Shown in pieces: positions 1-7,874 of a stretch of 31,912 bases of DNA (positions are counted from its first letter, which is position 1; every line of letters starts with the position of its first letter). This DNA comes from Aureispira sp964404215 (GTDB lineage: Bacteria; Bacteroidota; Bacteroidia; Chitinophagales; Saprospiraceae). Both the position numbers and the translations under genes were made by a program. Where the stretch lies: assembly GCA_964404215.1 (NCBI GenBank), contig CAYOJF010000059.1:1-31912 (forward strand), in the 5' to 3' direction. The notes beneath the pieces are model-generated. The model was not told the origin of the DNA. It made no database searches and saw only the letters and a program-made list of their open reading frames with translations.

Positions 1-39
1 TGCTAAAAAACTAGACAAGATCTCTAATGTTGCATTTAT

Positions 40-405
40 TTATTGAATCCACCTATATATAAATGTTTGTAGGTAACTATTATTTACTCTTTCAACCTTA
101 CCTATATCTTGGACAAGATCGAAATCTGTATCTCCACTAGTAATAGAAGGGGTATCTATTCTAGAAAACCCAGTAGAGAAAAATAATTCAAAATTAGTCC
201 AATCAATATATTCGCCAGTAGTCCTATCCAGTACTTGGTTCGGCATATCTAAACTAATCCAGATAGTATCTCCAATATGAAGAGTGTCTTGTATGTTTAT
301 TTTTATAGGTATGTTGAAATTATAACTTTTTTGGCAATAGTTAGGTGCTTTGCAACTGTAAAGTAATAGTAGTATAGAGCTGATTATTAACAATAGATAC
401 CTCAT
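40..405 (-). pseudogene. Truncated fourth copy of tandem lipoprotein family
   Basis: This is the last copy in the minus-strand lipoprotein array. The 121-residue frame starts with a lipoprotein signal peptide (lipobox LYSC, lipidated Cys18) and keeps the conserved N-terminal half, including GDTIWISLDMPNQVLD and GEYIDWTNFELFF. It stops about 100 residues short of its neighbours. Homology to the 1779-2447 copy runs to about position 52, where its FIHTQ is replaced by an unrelated FIYRWIQ tail and a stop. The C-terminal half, with the VGGFAFVVAP ending, is absent. The start lies 11 bp after the stop of the preceding copy, so it would be the last gene of the same transcript. It is probably a deletion or recombination remnant. 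A short secreted product is possible. Sequence beyond position 1 is not visible, so a displaced 3' half cannot be excluded. Confidence 0.6.
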
Positions 406-416
406 CTATATAAGTT

Positions 417-1088
417 TTAAGGAGCGACTACAAAAGCAAATCCACCAACAGTATTAAAGTGATCATATTCATGGGTACAAATTTCTAATCCATCCCAAGT
501 AGTCTGACAAATGCCATCCACTAAATGATAATTAACATTACCACCATTGACTCTAATAGTACTCTTGCCACTTATATTTTCTTGGCAATCAGGGTTAGAT
601 ACTTTTAGTCTTTCTTCAAAAAAAGAATTTTGTTCAATAAGTAAATACTCTAAAGGAAAGAAAACTCCCCCGGAGTAAAGTCCAGCCCTTTTGGCAATAA
701 AACCAACTCTAAATTTTTTATTATTAGTAGCTTGAGTATGCAGGAATATATCTACAGAACCATTGACTAATCTTCTAGCTTCACCTATGTTTTGTATGAT
801 ATCAAAGTCTAGGTCACCTGTTGCTGTAGTAGGGGTATCTAATCTAGAGAATCCTGCTTCAAAAAATAGTTCAAAATTAGTCCAATCAATATATTCTCCA
901 GAAGCTCTATCCAGTACTTGGTTAGGCATATCTAAGCTAATCCAGATAGTATCTCCAATATGAAAAGTATCTTGCAGGTTGACTTGTATAGGTATATTGA
1001 AATTATAATTTTTGAAGCAGTAATTAGGAGCTTTGCAGCTATAGAGTAATAGTAGGATAGAGCTGATTGTTAATAATAGATACCTCAT
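417..1088 (-). CDS. Lipoprotein, tandem paralogue family, third in transcript
   Basis: This is a predicted lipoprotein of 223 residues and unknown function. It has a signal peptide with lipobox LYSC (Cys18), a conserved cysteine soon after (APNYC), a strongly conserved first half (GDTIWISLDMPNQVLDR, GEYIDWTNFELFF) and a more variable second half ending VGGFAFVVAP. The frame extends upstream to 1112, but that start would overlap the previous gene. The internal ATG at 1088 matches the MRYLL start of the paralogues and leaves a 13-bp gap, so I chose it. Its second half closely resembles that of the 1779-2447 copy (shared NSF-EERL, SNPDCQE, GICQTTWDGLEICT) and is unlike the copy between them. Likely beta-rich and attached to the outer membrane or cell surface. 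I do not recognise the family. Confidence 0.8.
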   Translation of the reverse strand: MRYLLLTISSILLLLYSCKAPNYCFKNYNFNIPIQVNLQDTFHIGDTIWISLDMPNQVLDRASGEYIDWTNFELFFEAGFSRLDTPTTATGDLDFDIIQNIGEARRLVNGSVDIFLHTQATNNKKFRVGFIAKRAGLYSGGVFFPLEYLLIEQNSFFEERLKVSNPDCQENISGKSTIRVNGGNVNYHLVDGICQTTWDGLEICTHEYDHFNTVGGFAFVVAP

Positions 1089-1101
1089 CTGTATGAAAAT
1101 T

Positions 1102-1767
1102 TTAAGGAGCAACTACAAAAGCAAATCCACCAACAGTAACATATTTGTCATATGGTTGAATACAAATGGTTAAGCCATCGGAACTTTTTTGGCAAATACC
1201 ATCTATTAAGTGATAATTAATATTTCCATCATTAACAGTAATGCTACTGTTACTGGTAATGTTTTCATTACAGCTATAGTCATTTAAATTTAATTTTCCT
1301 TCACCATAGGTTTCTTCAGCTAAGTATTTTTTTGGGAAAAATACCCCTGCATTGTATAACCCAGTTTTTTTAGCGATAAATCCAGTTTTAAATTTTTTAT
1401 TTTGAATAGATTTAGTGTTGATTTGTATATCTACAGATCCATTAATTAATCGTTCTGTTCTCCCTAAATTCTGCACTATATCAAAGTCAAAGTCACTATT
1501 GGTTATAGTAGGGGTATCTAATCTAGAGAACCCTGCTTCAAAAAATAGTTCAAAATTAGTCCAATCAATATATTCACCCGTAGTTCTATCCAGTACATGG
1601 TTAGGCATATCTAGACTAATCCAGATAGTATCTCCAATGTGGAAGGTGTCTTTTAAGTTGACTTTGATGGGAATATCAAAGCTATAAGTTTTGAAGCAGT
1701 AATTAGGAGCTCTGCAACTGTAGAGTAATAGTAGAATAGAGCTGATTATTAATAATAGATACCTCAT
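1102..1767 (-). CDS. Lipoprotein, tandem paralogue family, second in transcript
   Basis: This 221-residue predicted lipoprotein has lipobox LYSC (Cys18) followed by RAPNYCFK. The first half is almost the same as in its neighbours (HIGDTIWISLDMPN, GEYIDWTNFELFFEAGFSR). The second half is the most diverged of the three full copies: it has YSCNENITSNSS and GICQKSSDGLTICIQPYD where the others have SNPDCQE and GICQTTWDGLEICT. The ending VGGFAFVVAP is kept. The pattern of constant front and variable back suggests either different constraints on the two halves or gene conversion at the front. It lies 11 bp after the stop of the 1779-2447 copy, which points to one polycistronic message. The function is unknown. 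The ATG at 1767 is the only start that matches the paralogues. Confidence 0.82.
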   Translation of the reverse strand: MRYLLLIISSILLLLYSCRAPNYCFKTYSFDIPIKVNLKDTFHIGDTIWISLDMPNHVLDRTTGEYIDWTNFELFFEAGFSRLDTPTITNSDFDFDIVQNLGRTERLINGSVDIQINTKSIQNKKFKTGFIAKKTGLYNAGVFFPKKYLAEETYGEGKLNLNDYSCNENITSNSSITVNDGNINYHLIDGICQKSSDGLTICIQPYDKYVTVGGFAFVVAP

Positions 1768-1778
1768 CTATATAAGTT

Positions 1779-2447
1779 TTAAGGAGCGACTACAAAAGCA
1801 AATCCACCAATATTGCTAAAGTGGTCATATTCATCTGTACAAATTTCTAATCCATCCCATGTAGTCTGACAAATGCCATCTACTAAATGATAATTAATAG
1901 CACCATCATTGACCCTAATAGTACTATTACTAATAGCTTCTTGACAATCAGGATTAGATATATTTAGTCTTTCTTCATGAAAAGAATTTTGTTCAAGGGC
2001 TAAATACTTTATGGGAAAGAAAACTCCTCCTGTATACAGTCCAGCTCTTTTGGTAATAAAACCAACACGAAATTTTTTATCTGTAGTAGATTGAGTATGG
2101 ATAAAACTTTCTAAGTAACCATTATTTATTCTTTTTACTTCACCTATATCTTGTACAATATCAAAGTCAGGATCTCCATCAGTAACAGAAGGAGTATCTT
2201 TTCTAGAGAAACCATTTTCAAAAAATAATTCAAAATTAGTCCAATCAATATATTCTCCAGATGCTTTATCCAGTACTTGATTCGGCATATCTAGGCTAAT
2301 CCAAATAGTATCTCCAATATAGAAAGTATCTTGTAGGTTGACTTGTATGGGTATATTAAAGCTGTAACTTTTTTGGCAATAGTTAGGTGCTTTGCAGCTG
2401 TAAAGTAATAGTAGGATAGAGCTGATTGTTAATAATAAATATTTCAT
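1779..2447 (-). CDS. Lipoprotein, tandem paralogue family, first in transcript
   Basis: This 222-residue predicted lipoprotein is the first copy of the array in the direction of transcription. It starts MKYLLLTISS with lipobox LYSC (Cys18), then APNYCQKSYSFNIPIQ and the conserved GDTIWISLDMPNQVLD block, and ends GGFAFVVAP. An upstream ATG at 2474 is in frame, but it falls inside the hairpin at 2463-2497 and would add nine non-signal residues before the signal peptide, so the ATG at 2447 is preferred. The front resembles the truncated copy at 40-405 (CQKSY, VQDIG), while the back resembles the 417-1088 copy, so the array looks mosaic. The gene follows the protease-like lipoprotein gene by about 58 bp. 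It may be read from that promoter by read-through or have its own. Function unknown. Confidence 0.82.
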   Translation of the reverse strand: MKYLLLTISSILLLLYSCKAPNYCQKSYSFNIPIQVNLQDTFYIGDTIWISLDMPNQVLDKASGEYIDWTNFELFFENGFSRKDTPSVTDGDPDFDIVQDIGEVKRINNGYLESFIHTQSTTDKKFRVGFITKRAGLYTGGVFFPIKYLALEQNSFHEERLNISNPDCQEAISNSTIRVNDGAINYHLVDGICQTTWDGLEICTDEYDHFSNIGGFAFVVAP

Positions 2448-2462
2448 AAGGATAATGTTAAA

Positions 2463-2497
2463 ATCTGCTGACAAGTATTATAAACTTGCCAGCAGAT
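2463..2497 (-). terminator. Hairpin after the protease-like lipoprotein gene
   Basis: A 14-bp inverted repeat with one mismatch (ATCTGCTGaCAAGT against ATCTGCTGgCAAGT) encloses a 7-base loop. On the minus strand it lies directly after the stop at 2506 and is followed by a short T run (ATTTTAAC). It is probably a partial terminator between the protease-like gene and the lipoprotein array. The T run is short, so it may attenuate transcription or protect the 3' end. Confidence 0.6.
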
Positions 2498-2505
2498 GAG
2501 ATTAT

Positions 2506-4695
2506 TTAATAGCCATAATGACCAAATAAATTATAAATGTCGGTAGATTTTGAAGGGTAACTCGTTTGCAGCCCTGCTTTTACCGTGCTCATACTAGTAG
2601 GAGCTCCACTTGTAATCGCAGAATAAATACTAGCATTACTGATACCCTCTACATTATCATTGATATTGACTAGGGTGCTTCCATTGTAGTCATCTATGGC
2701 ATCTCTGATATTGAGCGGAGGGCCATTATGTACCCTATTGTCCATCAAGTCTAGAAACAGCCCATCTGCTAGCCAAGCATCAGGATCAGCTGTATTATTG
2801 GGGTTAAATATTTCTAGTCCAGAAGAAGAGCCAGTGTGTTGATAAATAAAACGTCTTTTTTGTTTAATATCTTCATTTGATCCTCCCGAAGCAAAAGCAT
2901 TCTGAGTACCATATTGCAAATCTGCCATATAGCTCCCTATATGAAATCCCCATGCTTCTATGATGGCACATTGTTCTGCTCCTGTTGTGTTAGGATAGCC
3001 ATAAGGAGGGTTGGTGTTGTTGAAATCATTTTGGATGATTCTGGCAACATTGTCAAACCAATAGCCTGCTTTGCTACCACTGGGCAGTCCTTGATAGTGG
3101 GCGGCATGAGCCATCTCATGATAAAAAGTCCTTTTGACAATGTCGGAGGTAGCCAAACTATTGATTCTCCCTCCGTAACCATAGGCAATATCAGGTAGAT
3201 TGTAGAGTGTATATAGACTTAGTCCTGGTATGACAACAGCAGGGGCGTAAAGGAATTCGACGGCACTTCCTATTGTTATAGCGGTTGCTCCTACACCAAT
3301 AGAAGTTGTCCCAAAGTAGATGATATTGTTATTCATTTGGCTAAACATAGGAGCGGAAGCAGCACTCCCCATATTGGCGACTAGTACCTTAAGCTGACTA
3401 GGGGCGGTCTGAAAGCCCTCTTGTGCAGCATAGTAATCAAACTCAAAGATGGCATTGTTGCCTGTAGAAGCATACCAATACATGGTATTTCTATCATTAT
3501 TATCATTGTTGGTAGGGCGGGTGTATTGTATTTCATAGTTATTGTAAGGAGGGCTGCCATTGTAGCCGATACTATGCTGTAGTGGGATACCAAACTGAAT
3601 GAAATTAACACCAAATATACCTTTCATCAATACTCTATCATTTCTCCAAATGACAGTAGGGCGAGCTCCTAGATTGAAAGAGCGGTTGATTTTCCAACAG
3701 CCATTGGTACTGGTTTCGGCAGCGGTATGAAATAGACTGAATATATCCGTTACATGAACACGGATTTTATCCACCCCTTCCATACCAAGTTGGGTATCTT
3801 CTACCAGTATACAGCCTTCTGGTTTGAGTGGATTGCCCGAACCTGGGCAGTTGCAGGTAGTTCCTCCTCCTGGTGCAGGGATAGGACCCAATGGAGAGGC
3901 AGGACTGAGTACAGGCATACAATAGGGCCAGGTATTATAGCCTGGTAGGCAAGGAAGTGGGAGTTCGTATATCCCATCATCATTGCTCCCTTCACAGTCT
4001 TGATTGTGTGCCAAACAAGCAGGATAAGCAGGGCAACTTGGATCACAAAAAACAACTTCTTCGCCATAATTATCTATATAAGTGACGCCTGCCCTTCTGA
4101 ATGCTTCTGCCGTCAGGTAAGAGCTGTAAGGAGCATTGACCAGTTCTGCTACTACCTCGTAAGGTATACCAGCAGGCACCTGAAACCCTGGTTTGACTAC
4201 GGCATACTGATAAGTAACTTCTCCTGGGGGGACTTTGCTATCGTGATAGTAATCTCCCATGGTGATGATCTCGTGTGCTAATGGATAGTTGGTTAGCGTA
4301 GGATCTGAAGCTAAGTCATGGTTGGCAAATACATCATAAGCATCTATGGCATCTTGTAGTGCCGTGAGTTGTTCAATACTTTGTGGGGCAAATTTCATAT
4401 AAATGTCTGTTACGGGTAGTTGGCTTACTTGGTGTTCAGGATAAATCTGATTCCAAGCAGCCGTCATGTTTTCTACAGTGTAAGGGTTGACTAACTCTTG
4501 CCCAATGACAGTTTGTACAGGTGTCCCAGATTTGGCAACACTACTGATTCTATTGATGCTGTTAGGGAAAGTAGGAGCTTTTTGGGTCTGACTTGTATCA
4601 GAGGAGTCTAGGTTTTTGTCTTCCTTGTGGCAGGATAGTAATAGGAAACTACTTGCTAGGAAATAAAGGAAGATACATTTGAGATTAGAATACAT
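2506..4695 (-). CDS. Large lipoprotein with zinc-metalloprotease-like HExxH motif
   Basis: This is a 729-residue predicted lipoprotein (lipobox LLSC, Cys22) followed by a low-complexity Ser/Asp/Thr linker. About residues 214-236 are cysteine-rich (CDPSCPAYPAC, DCEG), and a Pro/Gly-rich stretch with more cysteines follows to about 295. The notable site is YHEMAHAAHYQG: His526, Glu527, His530 and a further His533, with EAWGFHIG (Glu580) about 50 residues later. HExxH plus a distant Glu is the gluzincin pattern of zinc peptidases, with Glu580 the plausible third ligand. I infer a surface or periplasmic zinc peptidase-like protein, but I recognise no specific peptidase family, and activity is unproven. 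The gene heads a minus-strand cluster with four small lipoprotein paralogues downstream, which might be partners or inhibitors. Length and framing look intact. Confidence 0.72.
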   Translation of the reverse strand: MYSNLKCIFLYFLASSFLLLSCHKEDKNLDSSDTSQTQKAPTFPNSINRISSVAKSGTPVQTVIGQELVNPYTVENMTAAWNQIYPEHQVSQLPVTDIYMKFAPQSIEQLTALQDAIDAYDVFANHDLASDPTLTNYPLAHEIITMGDYYHDSKVPPGEVTYQYAVVKPGFQVPAGIPYEVVAELVNAPYSSYLTAEAFRRAGVTYIDNYGEEVVFCDPSCPAYPACLAHNQDCEGSNDDGIYELPLPCLPGYNTWPYCMPVLSPASPLGPIPAPGGGTTCNCPGSGNPLKPEGCILVEDTQLGMEGVDKIRVHVTDIFSLFHTAAETSTNGCWKINRSFNLGARPTVIWRNDRVLMKGIFGVNFIQFGIPLQHSIGYNGSPPYNNYEIQYTRPTNNDNNDRNTMYWYASTGNNAIFEFDYYAAQEGFQTAPSQLKVLVANMGSAASAPMFSQMNNNIIYFGTTSIGVGATAITIGSAVEFLYAPAVVIPGLSLYTLYNLPDIAYGYGGRINSLATSDIVKRTFYHEMAHAAHYQGLPSGSKAGYWFDNVARIIQNDFNNTNPPYGYPNTTGAEQCAIIEAWGFHIGSYMADLQYGTQNAFASGGSNEDIKQKRRFIYQHTGSSSGLEIFNPNNTADPDAWLADGLFLDLMDNRVHNGPPLNIRDAIDDYNGSTLVNINDNVEGISNASIYSAITSGAPTSMSTVKAGLQTSYPSKSTDIYNLFGHYGY

Positions 4696-5003
4696 ATAGA
4701 TTTGGTTTGGTGTGAAAGTGCGTCTACTTTTTAGAAGACGTTTGTAATATCTTAATTAAAGATACAGATTAAAAATAAGTATTTGTTTCTATTTGGGGAT
4801 TTTGTGAAAAATATTCCTTGTATAGCAAGATTATAGATATCAAATCATATATACTATTGTCTCTTATAGTTAGAATAATACCAATCTATCTTCTTTATTT
4901 TTTACATTCTTCCAAATAATATCTTCCTATTTATTTTAATATTAAATTATAGTTGTTAGTTTTAATTGTTAAAAAAATTAACAGACAAGAACAGCAACTA
5001 CCC
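4696..5003. other. Divergent intergenic region
   Basis: This AT-rich stretch of about 308 bp separates the minus-strand protease-like gene from the plus-strand GCS2-CBS gene and must hold both promoters. A small inverted repeat lies at 4721-4740 (cgtct ... agacg), which would sit in the 5' leader of the minus-strand gene. I find no complete TTTG/TAnnTTTG promoter. Near matches exist (TATCTTTA on the minus strand near 4755-4765, TAGTTTTA on the plus strand near 4958-4965) but are too weak to call. Confidence 0.5.
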
Positions 5004-6923
5004 ATGGGAGAAGAGAGAGTAAAATTAGCCTCAGAACAGGGGACGAAAGAAATGCGGAATTTTATACGTCAACTGCTTAATGACGTACAGGCGTTTGAAT
5101 ACATGATTGAAAACGACTGGTTTGAAGATGATGTCATTCGGATTGGAGCAGAACAAGAAATGTGTTTGATTGACAAATTCTATAAGCCAGCGTGTACCGC
5201 AATGGATATTTTGGAAGACTTTCATCCAGAATGGCTAACAACAGAATTAGCAAAATTTAATTTAGAATTTAATCTAGACCCACGTGTGTTTGGAGGAGAT
5301 TCTTTCAGTAAGATGGAAGCTGAAATACGCTCCTGTTTGGCTCAATTAGATAAAGCCGCTAGCAAGCACGATACCCGTATTTTATTGACTGGAATACTCC
5401 CTTCTTTACGTAAGTTTGATCTGAATATGGATAAGCTGACGCCTAAGGAGCGTTATTATGCTCTGATGACAGCACTTAAAGAAATGAGAGGTTCTGATTA
5501 TGAGTTGCGATTAGACGGAATTGATGAATTGAATATTCGACATGATTCCCCTTTATTGGAAGCTTGTAATACTAGTTTTCAGGTTCATTTGCAGGTGAAG
5601 CCCAATGAGTTTGTCAAAATGTATAATATTGCTCAGGCAATAACGGGACCTACTTTGGCAATGTGTACCAACTCTCCGGTGCTATTTGGCAAAAGGCTTT
5701 GGCATGAGACTCGAATAGCTTTATTTCAGCAGTCGATCGATCACCGAAAAACAAGTGATCATCTACGCCACAAAATAGGACGAGTCAATTTCGGTACAGA
5801 CTGGTTGCATAAGTCAATTTCAGAAATTTATAAAGAAGATATACTGCGATTCCGAGTACTATTAGGGGCAGATATAGAAGAAAATTCACTAGATGCTATT
5901 GCGGTAGGTAAAGCCCCTAAGTTAAAGGCATTACAGGTTCATAATGGAAGTATTTATCGTTGGAATCGTCCTTGTTATGGCATCAGTCCTAATGGTAAAC
6001 CTCATTTGAGAATTGAGAATAGAGTATTGGGGGCTGGACCAACGGTCATTGACGAAATGGCAAATACTGCATTCTGGCTAGGACTGATGGAAGGTATGGC
6101 AGAAAACTATGATGATGTACGAAAGCATATGAGTTTTGACGATGCACGAGATAATTTCATGAAAGGGGCACGATCGGGCATGGATTCCAAGTTTACTTGG
6201 ATGAATAACGAAAAAATTTCTGCTAGAGATCTTACGCAAGAAATTTTGTTGCCAATGGCACGAGAAGGATTAGAGAAACATCAAGTAGATACCGCTGATA
6301 TTGATAAATATTTAGGAGTAATAGAAGAGCGTGCTAAACGCCATCTGAATGGATCTAGATGGGTGTTGCAGACCATTACAAAATTTAGAAAAGAAACCCA
6401 TACAGACGAATCGCTGACTTCTTTGACTGCGGCTATTTATCATAATCAACGAACAAGTAAACCTGTTCATGAATGGGATATTCCTGAGTTACATCAGTTT
6501 GACCAATATGATCCCTCTAAACTTTTGGTAGAAGAGTTTATGACAACGGATATTTTTACAGTGCGTGAAGAAGATTTGATTGAATTTGCTTCGACATTGA
6601 TGGACTGGTCCGATTTGAGTTACATGGCAGTAGAAGATGACTCAGGCAATATTGCGGGGATCATTACTTCTAGAGATATTTTGCAACATGTCGCTCGATC
6701 CAATCAATTGGATAATGACATTACAGTCGGAGACATTATGGATAAAAATCCACTAACAGTGCCTCCACAAATGCCGATTATCGAAGTAATCAATTTGATG
6801 AAAGAAAAACATATTAAAATGATTCCTGTTGTTCGAAAAAAAGAACTAATGGGTGTTATTTCAGAAAGAAATTTTGTCAATATGTCTAAAAGACTAATAC
6901 AGCGAATGCATAACCATGAGTGA
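5004..6923 (+). CDS. GCS2-family glutamate-cysteine ligase-like protein with C-terminal CBS pair
   Basis: The product has 639 residues from the ATG at 5004. The frame opens earlier at a TTG (4953), but the extra 17 residues look like translated leader. The first ~480 residues match the GCS2 type of carboxylate-amine ligase (glutamate-cysteine ligase fold): the N-terminal IGAEQEMCLID (Glu50, Glu52) and HLRIENRVLGAGPTVIDE (Arg336, Glu338, Arg340), which in the family bind Mg-ATP and substrate. Residues ~510-635 form two CBS motifs, EEFMTTDIFTV and VGDIMDKNPLTV, a Bateman module that usually binds adenine nucleotides or SAM. I infer a cytoplasmic ATP-dependent amide-bond-forming enzyme with nucleotide sensing. 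The exact substrate (glutamate plus cysteine, or another amine) cannot be read from sequence. No glutathione synthetase gene is nearby. Transcribed alone, with a terminator just downstream. Confidence 0.85.
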   Translation: MGEERVKLASEQGTKEMRNFIRQLLNDVQAFEYMIENDWFEDDVIRIGAEQEMCLIDKFYKPACTAMDILEDFHPEWLTTELAKFNLEFNLDPRVFGGDSFSKMEAEIRSCLAQLDKAASKHDTRILLTGILPSLRKFDLNMDKLTPKERYYALMTALKEMRGSDYELRLDGIDELNIRHDSPLLEACNTSFQVHLQVKPNEFVKMYNIAQAITGPTLAMCTNSPVLFGKRLWHETRIALFQQSIDHRKTSDHLRHKIGRVNFGTDWLHKSISEIYKEDILRFRVLLGADIEENSLDAIAVGKAPKLKALQVHNGSIYRWNRPCYGISPNGKPHLRIENRVLGAGPTVIDEMANTAFWLGLMEGMAENYDDVRKHMSFDDARDNFMKGARSGMDSKFTWMNNEKISARDLTQEILLPMAREGLEKHQVDTADIDKYLGVIEERAKRHLNGSRWVLQTITKFRKETHTDESLTSLTAAIYHNQRTSKPVHEWDIPELHQFDQYDPSKLLVEEFMTTDIFTVREEDLIEFASTLMDWSDLSYMAVEDDSGNIAGIITSRDILQHVARSNQLDNDITVGDIMDKNPLTVPPQMPIIEVINLMKEKHIKMIPVVRKKELMGVISERNFVNMSKRLIQRMHNHE

Positions 6924-6964
6924 TAGTTTTACAAGTTGTTTAAAGTTTCTTTATTAAATGGGCG

Positions 6965-7003
6965 AAAGGGTATGGAGTAATTTAATTATTTCATACCCTT
7001 TTT
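6965..7003 (+). terminator. Intrinsic terminator after the GCS2-CBS gene
   Basis: Arms AAAGGGTATG (6965-6974) and CATACCCTTT (6992-7001) pair perfectly. Part of the loop can extend the stem (TAAT with ATTA), and the right arm runs into a T run. It lies about 40 bp after the stop codon. Confidence 0.8.
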
Positions 7004-7180
7004 GTATTATGAATGACAGTAAACCCTTAGCTAGTATTATTGGAGTAACTAGACATGCTCTAATCTGGCACATCAAAGCTGTATTTTTATTGACTATTTT
7101 CAATGATCTACTCAACTAAAAGTAACAAAAAAATAACATTAGATATTGCTATGAATTTGAATAAGTTGTATATCTTAATA

Positions 7181-7358
7181 AGAGCATGTTTAAAAATTAA
7201 GTTCTTCAAAATCAATGATTTGGGCGAAAATGAATTGATTTTGGATTAAATAAGCCTCTTTTTGAGTTTGGTAGCCTTAGCTACCATGACTAAAAAAAGG
7301 TGCAATTGAATTCTAAATCAGGCATTTGCAGCTTGAAGTTAATTTTTAAACATGCTCT
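7181..7358. mobile_element. Foldback MITE-like element, copy A (178 bp)
   Basis: Perfect 20-bp terminal inverted repeats (starting AGAGCATGTTTAAAAATT) lie at 7181-7200 and 7339-7358. The interior is an imperfect palindrome centred on TGGTAGC-ctta-GCTACCA near 7268-7286, so the whole element can fold into one long hairpin. AATA occurs on both flanks (7177-7180 and 7359-7362), a possible 4-bp target duplication. No coding frame is present, so movement would need a transposase in trans. A shortened relative lies at 28092-28182. The element sits upstream of the lipoprotein gene at 7392. Confidence 0.75.
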
Positions 7359-7391
7359 AATAGTACTATCTCATCTTAAAAAATTATTTTT

Positions 7392-7865
7392 ATGCGTTGG
7401 TCAATATTACTATTACTTATAAGTCTAACTGTTTTTGGTAGCTGTTTGTCAATTGATAATGCAAAAAAAGAAAGAACAGAGGAAGAATTGAAAGGCTATT
7501 TTGCGGGACAGCATTTAGCTCGTTTGGAGGCATTGGAGAATAATGATATAGAGAAAGCATTGGATTGTTATGCTGAAGATGCCGCATTGTTTGATATAGG
7601 AGCAACAGCTATTGGTAAAAATAATATTAGAGCTCATTTGCTACAGGTACTAGAGAGCATGGAATTGAAAAATACTAAAAATATACAGAAAGAAGTAGAA
7701 GTCTCTGGAGATCTGGCTTATGACTATGGAATAACGAGTATGGAACTACATTACTTGTTTGATGGGAAAATGGAAGAAGTCCAGTCTAAGTATATTGCTA
7801 TTTGGAGAAAAAAGGGAGATAATGACTGGAAAATTGTTAAACTAATTTTTAATCAAGAAGGATAA
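7392..7865 (+). CDS. Lipoprotein with SnoaL/DUF4440-like (NTF2-fold) domain
   Basis: This 157-residue predicted lipoprotein has signal peptide MRWSILLLLISLTVFGSC with lipidated Cys18. Residues ~30-155 look like the NTF2/SnoaL-like fold of the DUF4440 group: an N-terminal helix with HLARLEALENNDIEKAL, then CYAEDAALFDIG, a middle IGKNNIRAHL helix, and beta strands ending in YIAIWRKKGDNDWKIVKLIFNQ. The helix, Asp-rich turn and closing W-K-I strand are typical. Proteins of this fold bind small ligands or act as small enzymes. No catalytic residue can be assigned. It lies 9 bp before the RfbD-like gene, so the two are probably co-transcribed, with no obvious functional link. It starts 33 bp after MITE copy A, so the element may have displaced or supplied promoter sequence. 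Confidence 0.75.
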   Translation: MRWSILLLLISLTVFGSCLSIDNAKKERTEEELKGYFAGQHLARLEALENNDIEKALDCYAEDAALFDIGATAIGKNNIRAHLLQVLESMELKNTKNIQKEVEVSGDLAYDYGITSMELHYLFDGKMEEVQSKYIAIWRKKGDNDWKIVKLIFNQEG

Positions 7866-7874
7866 ATTTATACC

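Larger units (their letters stand above)
40..2447 (-). repeat. Tandem four-copy gene array
   Basis: Four head-to-tail paralogous lipoprotein genes occupy this segment with junctions of 11-13 bp. The junctions are themselves conserved: a start region reading ctcatctatataag, then a stop beside aaggagc. The 5' halves are much more alike at the DNA level than the 3' halves. The last copy is truncated. The arrangement fits repeated unequal crossing-over. Confidence 0.85.
6924..7391. other. Intergenic region holding a terminator and a MITE
   Basis: These 468 bp contain the terminator at 6965-7003 and the foldback element at 7181-7358. The segment between them (about 7004-7180) shows only a 36-codon open frame (7009-7119) without recognisable features. 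The last ~30 bp before the next gene are AT-rich and presumably carry its promoter, but no clear consensus is visible. Confidence 0.6.

Noticed and set aside
40..2447. Regularly repeated short DNA blocks suggesting a CRISPR-like array
   Set aside because: The repeats are conserved codons of four paralogous genes spaced at gene length, not short repeats with unique spacers.
3801..4067. 88-codon minus-strand frame inside the protease-like lipoprotein gene
   Set aside because: It overlaps the Pro/Cys-rich part of a clearly better coding frame and is a shadow of it.
4953..5003. Upstream in-frame TTG start for the GCS2-CBS gene
   Set aside because: The extra residues are AT-driven and lysine/valine-rich leader sequence, while the ATG at 5004 gives a family-like start.
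7053..7064. ACATGCTCTAAT, matching the right end of the MITE at 7181-7358 and its flank
   Set aside because: Only 12 bases match and no second end is present; it could be chance or a tiny remnant.
7009..7119. 36-codon open frame between the GCS2-CBS gene and the MITE
   Set aside because: It is short, matches no motif, and lies just after a terminator.
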